Part shown: in pieces, positions 37,001 through 49,400 of the stretch
Position numbering within the stretch: position 1 is the stretch's first letter
Layout: the number at the start of each line of letters is the position of its first letter
DNA from: Megalonaias nervosa
Lineage: Eukaryota; Mollusca; Bivalvia; Unionida; Unionidae
DNA: 64,000 bases
Assembly (NCBI GenBank): GCA_016617855.1
Contig: JAECUM010092838.1
Location: 1-64,000, forward strand
Direction: 5' to 3'
Position numbers and translations under genes: made by a program
Notes under the pieces: model-generated
Seen by the model: only the letters and a program-made list of their open reading frames with translations
What the model was told of the DNA's origin: nothing
Database searches by the model: none

Positions 37001-40000
37001 AGCCATTTTATTTTCCTGTGTGGCCTTATATGAAACATGCATTTGTAAAACTTCCATGATGAAAGTAAGGTTAAACTACCATAAATGCATGTTTCAGGGC
37101 CCAATGAACCAATCAAATTAAGTTTAACAGCCATTTCAGGTTGAACCGAAGTATCCAGCTATTTTAACATTTGCACATCAAGCGCTGTGAGACCACTACT
37201 GATAGCACGTTTTATATCCGCGACGTTGACATAATTTGTGGAACGCATATCACTGCATTAAAAGTACGTGAATTTGTACAAATTTGGTGCACTTGCGTGT
37301 ACTGGCATTATTTCTGACCCAATGTTTTATTCCCATGAGTTAGACTGCTAGGAGGGGGTTAGATGTGATTTTCAATATATATTCTTTTTTTTTCTGACAA
37401 CCCCACCAGCGATTTCTCATTTTGTTAACACAACCCGCAACAGAAGTGATTTTCCTAACCAACTTTCCACTGTCAGAATCAAAACAGTATGAAACACAAC
37501 CACCTACAGACGTTTTTTTTGATGTGCCGTCCCGGGGGGGGGGGATATATGTTTTACTGGAACAGCCCTTATGATTTTGTCTATTAAATTCCTTTAGTTC
37601 AAAAATGTTGAAAAACAGGTGAAAAATATTCAAAATTGTTGTAATGTTATGAGAATTAGGTCCAGTTATCTACAAGTAAATTTAATAACAAATATGAATA
37701 TAAAATTTCTTTTTTCTGTTTCAGCTTGTTTTTATTCCAATTGTTTAACATATTCTTTGTCAAATCTGTATCAACTAAAAATATGTACAAGTTCAAATAT
37801 GTGTAAAGTAAATTGAAAATTCAATGTTACTAATGGTTTGAAAATCTAGCCAAGTTATCTATTTATGATCACTTTCAAAATTTCATGGTTTTAATAGTTT
37901 CTACACCATGGCACTTAAATGGATTCAGGACAGACATACAAATGACTGGATGAATACTAGCAAAACAAGATGCCTTGTTTTGCTATCTCAGTGGATGCAT
38001 ATATATGAATTATATCAGAACAGAAATGATTTTATATCTTCCATGAATTTTGTTCAAATATCAAATACAAAAATCCTGACATACGTCTTCAGTGGAGCAG
38101 TCCTTGTAGACCCCTCCTCGTAGTATGTGGTTTATGTAGTCACAGATCTTATTCTCAAACACTGTGGACTGGTTTACTGAGTTGCCCTGGAAATAAAAAT
38201 TACACATTTAATTTATTTTTAGGTTGATAAAAACATTGCTATTTTTTAAACTATGGCTTCAATAAAACCTCTGTAATAACCCAACATAACACAGAATACT
38301 GAATTTGCATATCTGATTGAGAAATAAGACCATAATAAAATCAAGTACTGCATATACTTGATTACAAGTGGTCAAAAGCTAATTTCTCTTTGAGCCTTCT
38401 ATAAATGAAGATGTACTTTTGTTAAGTCAAACCCATCTGTAATGGTTGACTTGTCATCAGTGAGTCCAAGCTGCACTTTGGAAAAATAAACAAGACAAAC
38501 TGGACAGACAGGTGGAGAAAACAAGGACACAACTGATGTAAAAATACAGTTATATTAGTGAGTGGAGTATGTCACAAATAAATTGACAACTTACATTTTG
38601 TCCATCTTTGTGTAATAAAACCATAGAAATCCATAATGCTTTATATTTTTTAATCCATGGAGTTAAAGGCAACTGCACATCAAAGTGCTGTTATAACCAC
38701 CAGCCAAAATTCCCTCTTGACCCAAGCCAGTTTCAGGGTTTTAATGATTAACTAGCCTGGATTGCTGTTGGAAACAAAGACAAATTTGCCAATTATAGAC
38801 AACGACAACCAAAACAACCAGTTTTCCAGTGTGTGGAAAATTATGATTTTGTTCAGCCAAAACAATAAACTAAATATAGGTCGATGATGGTCTTAGTCGA
38901 TCTATATTCAAAATTTTATCCTTTATTATTACCATTCTTTCCTGAACATTTAACAGTTATGTGAATATATGCTGGTTATGTGCCTTATACAATTAAATAT
39001 AGGTGCCTTGTCATAGAGATTACCTCAAGCTGTAGGATTGTTTATATCACTGAAAAAGAGTACCTTGTGAATGCATGGATCTACATAAATGAAACAGTTA
39101 TGTATGTCTAGCTGAAATGTAATCTGGAAGAATGCAATTTGGGGAAAAGCAATGAATAAAGCAAAATCTGCATCTTATATTTTGGGGAATAAAAAGGATT
39201 AATGCTAAGCACGATTTGCACTTTGTAAGTACTGACATTATTGTACAGCCTGGTCTCCCAGGTAAACTTGAACCGGACCGTGAATTATAGTCATTATTTA
39301 CCTTTATTTAATTACATGTTGGAGAAATCAGAAAATATGCACATGCAAAATAATAATGAAAGCAATCATAGTAGTTTATAACAGTTTAGTAAGTGTTGGG
39401 ACACCAAAATTATAATTTTTTTTTTTTACTTGCATGCAAGTCTTAGGACTCTGAAAAAAGTAATTATTTTTTCTTGTCCCATGATTTAGAGCCATTACAA
39501 TTATCAAAAAAGAAAGAACTTAAAATTTTTCAAGTTTAAACCTTGGCCTGCAGATAAGCTAATCCCTCCCCCCTTCTTCCAGGTTTTTTTTCCCCTAAAT
39601 TATTCAGCTTATACTCGAGTATATACAGTAAGTAATTATACTATAATTTTAGAACTGATTTTGTTTGAGCATGGGCCACAAAAAGAATGACCTGAGGGCC
39701 CTCTGTTGGACCACTATGAACTAGGGATAATGCCATGACATCAACAGTGTTTGTTATATACAACTGATGATAATGCCATCAAATCATTGGTGGTTGTAAT
39801 GTCCCTCTTAACACGAATCGCTTGTATAAAATGGAAAACTGTCTCTCATTGTAAAGAATCTGATTCCAGATCATCGTACAGAATGGTTTTTGACCACGGA
39901 AATAAAGCCAGACTGAAAATAATCTATTTTTAAATCCACTGAAGAAACGCATTCATGTTATCATCATGGTTCCCACGCTTTTCTAAAGATAAATTTCCAG

Positions 40001-40364
40001 GCCATTTCCGAGGTTTTTCCAGGATGAAATTAATTTTTTCAAGGTTCACCTTTGACCATTACTGAATGGAATTAAAAAAATTTTAGATTATAAAACATGC
40101 ATTTTCTAAATCTAAAGATATTTCTCTTTCAAGACTCTCCAAAACATCTAAGAAAGAAAAGATGATCATGTACAAAACCACAAAATGTATCACATGAAAC
40201 AAGTTTGATTATATTCCTGTAAATGGCATTTAAAGTCATTTCAATTTTCAGAATAAAAATTCTAACTTTATTTTGCTGACCTGCATTATGTTGCTAAGTG
40301 GGAACAACATAATGAACATAAATTAGTTTTGTTTCCTTTCAAACCTTTAATTCTAATTCTATAG

Positions 40365-40413
<49 letters not shown>

Positions 40414-43400
40414 TCTTATAGAAAGTAAACATTTCCTATTACAGTATAAAAAAAACAATAAATGCAAATAATTATAATCTTGTCTTGTAACGAAAAGAGT
40501 TTAACCCTCAACTTATCTGTGCCACTAAAATCCCTAACAAGATTTTTCAACAACCTAATCTCCTTAAGATGATCTGGTTAAAAATCCATCATATAAAAAG
40601 CATTTTCAAAAAGGTTGATTTAAATTTTGACAAAAGACCTTCAAAATTATATACTGTTGTATAAACAAGGACTGAATTTTCAGTAAAATCAACTTGTCTT
40701 CTTGTAATTCATTAAACCAGTCCCCAAACCTGTATTAATATGGGGGTTCGTATCGTTTTTTTTTGTATATAATACAAGGGATGACAACTTCTCATTTCAG
40801 CTCAGAGATTCAACAATTTAGACTAGAAATTTAGCTTAAAATGAATAGCAGTCCGTTTTCTAATCCGGGTTTCCTCCAAATATTCCCACCCCATTTTTCA
40901 TATTTGGACATTTAAGTTGGGATGTGGGTTCATTGCAATTGCATATAAAAAATTTGGAATTTGCCACACTGCGTGGTAACGACATATGGTAATCACTTAC
41001 CAGCGGGCACAGAAAATTTAAACTTATGTTACATCGACTTATACCTGCATGAAATCTATAGGAAAATGATTTATTTTCCCAGAAATGGCAAGTATTTTAA
41101 ACGTTATGTCTTTAATCTGCTGACAGACTAGACGAAACTATGGCGTAGATGAAACCTGACCCGGTACTCGCCATTTGCATTACTAGTCACATGACTTCAC
41201 AAATCTCAAACGATGACATGGGAAGTCCAATGTCACGTGATATCAACAACAAACTCCTTTTAAATGTTGTTGTACAGAAATTCAAGTATATTAAATGAAA
41301 GTCAGATACTTTTTGTAACACCCAGCATCTGGCCAGTCTGATTTCTCAACCAGAGAGCACAAGTCAACATTAGTCTCGTGATACAACAAAACTCCAGCAG
41401 TTGTTCTTGGAATATATAAATATGGAAAATTTTGTGTTCTTTCGTTTTTGTGTTTTTTTACAACCAGTATACGACTTTCATTTATTATTTTTTTAAGAAT
41501 TTTTTCTCAACAACATTTGAAAATATGGGTTGTCAGATGTGTGTACTCATGCGACTAGTAAGGCCTCATGCAAATCGCGAGTACCAGGTCACATTTCATC
41601 AATGCCGTAGTTTTATTTTGTCTTTCAGCAGATTAAAGATATGATGATTTTAATACTCACAATTTCTGAGAAAATAAGTAATTTTCATATCTATTTCATG
41701 CATGTATCACTCAATCTAACAACGTTTAAAGTCTGCTAGGTAATCCAGTAAGCGGCTACGCTTTGCCACCACCAGGTTGGTCTCTTGTGATGCTAGACTG
41801 GTTTTCATACCTTCCATGTAAGGAAAGATTTTGAAATAAAAGTCTCCTAGACGAATGTAATCCACTGAGCATTTGGATTTATTCAGCATATATGTTTATT
41901 GCAAGCACCCAAATGATCCATACTGCACCATCTGAATATTTTGGTTAGAACTCGCAATCAGTTTAGTTACGACTCAATTGCGTGATTGTTTCGGGTGTCA
42001 AGTAGTGGCAGAATATTCCCAGGTTCTTCCCGACTTTCATCAACATTTGCAAAATTCAAGGACTTTTCATGGTCGGGAAAAAAAGGAATCATTTCTCCAA
42101 ACTTTTTCCTGATTTCCCGGTAAGGTGGGAACCATGTATCATTCATTGCTCTGGATTTTGCACATGCGCTCTCCATTTTCTTAAGAATGCATTCATTATC
42201 TTGTGTTCATTAGGCATTTTGTCTGCATTCATCAAGCATTCGATTTTCATTTTAAAGGTTACATAGATGCGTCAGTATCTTTGTGTCCAACCAACCTTTT
42301 GTGAAAGGTTGGGGGACAGTGCAGACTCGTCTCAGTAAACCTTGCTATATTTTCAAGATTATGACTCTGACTATGGTGTCCACAGACATATTATGGAAAG
42401 TTCCAGTGCTAGATATACTGATTTTGTGGGATAAAAATGTCACCACTACTACTATAAGATGGTGACTATATCTCGCTGTCTAGTAAAATACAAGAGAATA
42501 AAAAATATATATATACTAACCGACGTGAACTCAACCAGTGTGTCAAACAGTTGTATGATGAGGGCAACAGACTTGCCATTCACACTGGAGTACAGGATGC
42601 TGAGGAAGCGAGTTGTCTCTGACACCAGGTTCACTGACTTTATGTTGTCTGGCTGTTCCCGCAGATAGTCCTGAAGGAAATATTTATATACCATAAAGCA
42701 AAATGTGAACCTTATAAAAACTTGATGGGCCTAAAGCAAAATGTGGACCTTACCATAAACACTTTAAATTGTTAATGAAAAAAACCAATGATAACAATAA
42801 ATAAGGATTCTGCAATGTCGTGATATTTTGGACTTATTAGCACAAAGACTTTAACATTGGCTTGCATGAAAACTTCAATACTAGGTGGATATCGCTGTTA
42901 TTGAACAACTAAATTATGCACACAATATCTTGCATTTTTCTTTAAAAAATGTCAAGACCAAATGATGACTACACAACCGCAGATGCACCATGGGCATGGG
43001 CAACACAAGTTACAAACTGTTAAAGACCAAATCAAGATCACTTTCTAAAATTCCATGAATACAGGTGTAAAATTCAAAACAGTTTCACTAATGTTATGTC
43101 ACTGACACAAATGAAACTTATTCTGGGTTCCAATATTTCATGTTACAGAAAGAAAACTGTCACTTATAAAATAAAAGCATCGATACTGGCAGGTATCTAA
43201 TGTGTGAAATATGACGAAAAAATTTGATCTATGGCTTTAAAACCGCTGTAATGTCTCACTGCTCCAAATCATTTCACTGGAACATTTAGGAGAACAAGAA
43301 GAGCTTGTAAAATTTATCTTTAATTTTAACATTTTAGCATCTCAAATGATTTATGTGGTTCTAAGTGTTTGTATTTACTGTTTGTTTTTAAAGAAGCCCG

Positions 43401-46400
43401 GCAATGCTTTTTTACAACAACTTTTTTATGTCTCCTAATTAGATACCTGTGATGAATTAACCATAACTAAAGAAAATGATTTTGTCCCATTTCAGTACAC
43501 TGTGTGCCTGATTTGTCCCATTTCAGTACACTGTGTGCCTGATTATGTCCCATTTCAGTACACTGTGTGCCTGATTTTGTCCGATTACAGTACACTGTGT
43601 GCCTGATTTTGTCCGATTACAGTACACTGTGTGCCTGATTTGTTCCATTTCAGTACAGTGTGCCTGATTTTGTCCCATTTCAGTACACTGTGTGCCTGAT
43701 TATGTCCCATTTCAGTACACTGTGTGCCTGATTTGTCCCATTTCAGTACACTGTGCCTGATTTTGTCCAATTTCAGTACACTGTGTGCCTGATTTGTTCC
43801 ATTTCAGCACATTGTGTGCCTGATTTGTCCCATTTCAGTACCAAGTGTGCCTGATTTTGTGCCATTTCAGTACACTGTGTGCCCGATTTTGTCCCATTTC
43901 AGTACACTGGGTGTGTGCCTAATTTGTCTGATTTCCACCACTTTTGTGCAACTGTTTTTTTTTTGGTTTTTTTCTCTTCTCCCAACAGACTGCAATTAAC
44001 CTCTGAAAAAAACCTCGTATACCAGGAAACAAAAATTCAGACACATATGTTCCAATACTTTCATGATAATTTTTGCATTAAAAAGTTCATTTACATAATT
44101 CTTCAACAAAACCATAATTGCAAAGACTGGCATGTTTATAGTATTTCTTCCCCAATAAGCGGCATAAATTCACTGAAAATTCGAGATGGACTTGTCACAG
44201 GACACTGCTTTGAAATTTTCTAACAAAACTAAATCTGCTAAAATTGGGGTGGTGGGGTGATGGTAGTAATCTTATCATCAAGCATGTGCAGATTACAGAG
44301 AAAAATAGGGAAAGAAATTTTCACCTTTTATCCTACAACTCTCAAAAGAGTCAGTGGCTTGAGAGTACACAAATAGTTTATGTCCTGAAAACATTCTTGG
44401 ACCTTAATGGCTTATGTATTAATGAAAGCAAAATTTATTTAAACATTAGAGTCCAAATTGTACCTTGATGCTACTGAGGAGTTACAATGATGCCAAATAA
44501 CGTTACTTGCCTGCAGGCCTCTGTACTGGTTGTCACACATCAATCCCAGAATTCTCAGGACCAGTTCTATGTAGCCTTCATCCTTGAACTCAAGTTCAGC
44601 ACCCATGTTCTGGATCATCAGCTTTTGTAACTCATCATCCCCCATATCCTGCAGACCAAGCACATAAGCTACCTGTTAGTCTGTTTTTAACTCTATTTAG
44701 TGAAACATTTTGAATCAAATATGCCTGACACTAAGTTTGAAAAAGTGAAAACATCAATGACCAAGTGGCTGAAAATTTTATGTAGATGACTTTTCCTTAA
44801 TATATGGAGATTTAATATGAACTGTTTTAAGTTGAATCTTTGAAAATGTCCAGGTCTAACAACAGTATCTGTCATACAGAGATGAATGTTAAAGCTGGTT
44901 TGACTGTATAAGCAGATATGGGCTTATGATTTCATTACAACTGTAATAATAATGATAATAATGAGGACTTTGTATAGCGCCTACTCTTTAGAAGCTCTAA
45001 GAACTTTACAACATTAGACAACATCTAAAATATAAAAACAATATAATGATATGATTACATAAAAACAAACACCATGAAATTAGAAAACAGAAAACATTAT
45101 GAAAATATTTAAGGTAAGGAAACATTATTAGGTCTTTAAGTCTGTTCTTGCAGTCGAGATAGGTGAGTTTTAAGAGCACTCTTGAATGAGATCACTGTGT
45201 CTTTGTGTCAAAGTTCAGTGGGGAATTTGTTCCATGTTGATGGGCCTGGTATGCAAAAGAACGTTGTCCATATGACTTCATTTTCATAGTGGGAATAATG
45301 AGTGCACGATTGTCAGAAGAGGAGTGTAAGTATCTTGCTGGTGTGTACACATGGGTGAGGTCGGATAGACATGTTGGACTGGAGCCCGTCAGTGAAATAT
45401 AGCACAGAGAACAAATTTTGTGTTTGATTCTGGATCAAATGGATAGCTAATGTAGGGTACAGAGCAAGGGGAGGTGTGTTCTGATTGTGGTACTCTAAGG
45501 ATGATCCAAGCAGCTGTGTTTTGAACTTTTTGAAGTTTTTGGAGTTGATATTGAGATGAACCAGACTGAATCGAGTTACAATAGTCCAATCTTGAAAGTA
45601 CTAAGGAACACACAAGTGTTTTAGTGGTGTCAACTGAAAGATATTTGCGAATGGAGCTGATGCATCTCAGCTCAAGATATGCAGCCTTGCATATATTCAT
45701 AACATGTTGGTGCAATGTGAGAGTACTGTTGGAGAAACACCTAGGTTTCATACTGACTGTGAATTTAAGGTTGGTGTTGCTGATATTTATTGTTTGAGGT
45801 AAAGGATGTGAATGAGAAAGTCTTTGTGTTGTAATCAGAATGACTTCAGTTTTATCATCATTCATCTGCAGCTTGTTACGTGTCATCCATGATTTCACAT
45901 CAGAAATGCACCTCTCTACACCTTGGATGGTAGCATCAACTTCAGTTGGGTGGCTAGATTTGTATATTTAGGTGTCATCAACGTACAATTGGTGAGACAC
46001 TGGATGATGATCTATGACACTTGAGAGCGGCTGAGTGTACAGAATGAAGAGAACAGGTCCAAGAACAAACCCCTGTGGAACACCACAACATAGATCAAAT
46101 GACCTGAGTGTATTCCATTTTTTGCATGCACAATTTGTGTCCTGTTGACCAAGTAGGACTTGAACCGCAGTAAGGTTGTATCATGAACACCAAATACATG
46201 CTGGAGACGGTGAAGTAATATCTCATGGTCTATTTTGTCAAATGCTACAGACAAATCAAGGAGGGTGAGGACTGTAATCTTTCCGCTATCCAAAGCAGAG
46301 AGAAGGTCATTAACTACTTTCAGAAGAGTAGTTTCAGTACTGTGGCAAGAGCGATATGCAGACTGCACATTGCTAAAAAGACTGTTTGAATTCAGATGAG

Positions 46401-49400
46401 ATACAAGTTGGGATAGAACAACTTTTTCTAAGATTTTTGACATGAATGGGAGATTAGAAACTGGGCAGTAGTTCTTTAAATCATTATGGTTGAGTGTTGG
46501 TTTCTTCAGCAGAGGCTTTACAATGGCAGTTTTTAAAAATGATGGGAATTCCCTGGATGAGAGAGAGATATTAATAATATCAGTTAGTGAAGGCAATATT
46601 GGATCTAAGCACTCAAGCAGCAGTGATGTTGGAATTGGATCAAGTTCACATGACTTTGGTGCACATTTCATCACGACTGTACGTACTAAATCCATAGAGA
46701 CAGCTTCAAATGCTGTTAACGGTTGCCACTGAAATTCTGTATCGCAACTGTATGGTGTTGTGTTGTCAAGCTTATCTAAAATGGTTTGTACTTTGTCATG
46801 GAAGAAATCTGCAAACCGGTCCGGAAGGTCAACTGGAGAAAAGGTAGTTGGAAGTGGTGTACATTTGTTCCTTGACATCAGCGTGTTGGTAATCTCAAAG
46901 AGCTCTTTGCAGCTGGAACATTCCGTGATCTTAGTACTGTAGTGGGCTGATTTCGCTGCATGGACTATGCTTGTGACATTCTTCGTAGCAGCTCCATAGA
47001 TTTGCTTATAACCTTATCTGCTTATGATTTGCTTATTACTAATGGCAGGGAGAAGTAGATTCCATGTTATGACTACTTTGTACCATGATCCCACTGATTT
47101 TTCCAGGACATGTCTAATACGAAAAAAGTTTTATTGGGCCTGATCATGCCTAATAGCCCTAGTTTTCAGATCATGCCTAATAGCCCTAGTTTTCTGACCA
47201 TGCCTAATAGCCCTAGTTTTCAGACCATGCCTAATAGCCCTAGTTTTCAGATCATGCCTAACAGACCTAGTTTTCAGATCATGCCTAACAGACCTAGTTT
47301 TCAGATCATGCCTAACAGCCCTAGTTTTCAGATAGTACCTAACAGCCCTAGTTTTCAGATCATGCCTAACAGCCCTAGTTTTCAGATCATGCCTAACAGC
47401 CAGTTTTCAGACCATGCCTAATAGCCCTAGTTTTCAGACCATGCCTAACAGCCCTAGTTTTCAGATAGTGCCTAATAGCCCTAATTTTCAGATCATGTCT
47501 AACAGCCGGTTTTCAGACCATGCCTAACAGCCCTAGTTTTCAGATCATGCCTAGTTTTCAGATCATGCCTAACAGCCCTAGTTTTCAGATCATGCCTAGT
47601 TTTCAGATCATGCCTAATAGCCCTAGTTTTCAGACCAAGCCTAATAGCCATAGTTTTCAGATCATGACTAACAGCCATCATTTTAATGTCTGTTCAAGGC
47701 AATCTTTATATTTTGGATAAAGTGTATTATAAAATGAATTTTGCATTCATGAGTGAAATACTATTCAATGCATGTGTAGCCGTAAAACAACTAGACCTAA
47801 ATTTTGAAACTGTCTTGTATTTTCAATAAAAGCTAATTTGCATAATCAACTGATCAGAATTAAACTTAGGTGCTAGCCCATAAATACCATGTCTGTGGCC
47901 ACCACGATGCATATATTCACCCATAAAATTAGAACAATCCTATTTCTTCATGACAGCCCTTAGGCAGATTTTTGGACTACTTATGTACCAAGCATGGTCA
48001 ATTTCTGTCAAGTGGAGGAAATACAGTTAACCCTTTCATCACTAAGTAACTTTGTAGGCACAGAGTCCTCAACATTAAGTAACTTTGGAGTTGTAAAGCA
48101 AAATGACTTGTTGACTTTGAAATAACATAACTTTGCCAATTTTAAAGATATCTGGCTGGATTAGGTGTCAAATTCAAGGTTAAAAATCAAATTTTATGAC
48201 TAATTCACTAAAATGTGCATATCTATTATAACTGTTAAAATACAGGTGCAAACAGGTAACACAACAGGTAAAATACAAGTAATTATCTATTTACTTCTTA
48301 GAAAACTTAGAAAGTTCCCAATACTTGTTCAATTGACCCTAGATGTACTCATAAATAATTCCAGTAGCAGCACAAGTCTTTCTTTCAGGTATTTGGCAGG
48401 TAGAAACTTTCATCAAGGTGAGATCTGTCCACACACCTGTATCGCCTCTGGCACGTTTGATCGTCGCACTCAAATTCGTTAGACGGACAATGTTTCCAAA
48501 AACTTCATCTGAATAGAATATTTGAAAATATTCCAAAGCTTTCCTGGAGCCATCTAACACTCGGGTAGGTCCAACTCTGTCAGAAAACTGTAAAAAATCT
48601 CTTTGGTTTTCCAACTTCGTCCAAATAAAATCACATGGAGCGTACAATTCCTCCGGTTCAAAACCTTCAAAGTCCTCTTCATCGTCATCGCTGTCACCCA
48701 CAAACACATGCCATTGTCTCTCCAGATGTCTTCTCTCATTTTCATCCAAATTTACTAGGTTGAAATTAGTAAAATCCTCTGGTAACTCAAAATCAGACAC
48801 TTCACTCTCCTCTAATCTTTCTTCAAACTCCGCCATTTTGGATACAAATTTCACCGTTCGGAAAACACGTTAAAAGTGCCTACTTTGTTCCATATTTCTA
48901 GTTGTATACAAGCTGAACTCATGAGATAATCCAAACATAATATCTACATTACAAGAAGGAAGTTATTAGAGGTACCCCGAAATGTATATAGTTGGGTTCT
49001 ATAACGTTACAGAAGAACACTGCTCCAGACCAGTACAGTGGTCTACAGTGTTTATGGACTTACTTCCCCTGGACCAGTACACCGGTCCAAAGTGATAAAA
49101 GGTTAAAGATGGATGGATAAGTGTGGGGAATTGTCATTTGGTTTATTATGTTTGGTCACAGGCATACTGTCACATGCTGGTTTATTATGTTTAGTCGCAG
49201 GCATACTGTCACAGAAAAGTTTATCATGTTTGGTCTTGAATGATTTTGCTCCATAATAATGTCTATTAACTTAATAGATACATACAGATCTGAAAACAGA
49301 ACAAAATACTTTACAGCGTGTTATATCTGCTGTTTCCAAAATTTGGCAGCTTTATAAAATCATTGTTTTGATGTATATACATTTGGTGTAGAATGGATTT

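Larger units (their letters stand above)
38187..42520 (-). other. Intron between exons 7 and 8
   Basis: 4.3 kb containing a possible TIR element (38.35-39.63 kb), an (AT)n run (40.37-40.41 kb), a fold-back repeat with an adjacent 57-codon ORF (41.0-41.9 kb) and, at 39.96-40.05 and 42.0-42.18 kb, sequences rich in 'ggttcccac' and 'ttccagg' motifs that look like remains of an old dispersed repeat. Confidence 0.7.

Noticed and set aside
41967..42176. Minus-strand 69-codon ORF
   Set aside because: Sequence resembles an old dispersed repeat (ggttcccac, gggaaa motifs); no splice or family support.
47110..47720. [14 protein letters not shown] protein
   Set aside because: 27-bp minisatellite read in frame; no signal or conserved flank.
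48339..48854. Host exon of the IP3R-like gene
   Set aside because: Protein is a piggyBac N-terminus enclosed by TTAA-flanked ends; phases of exons 5 and 6 already match without it.
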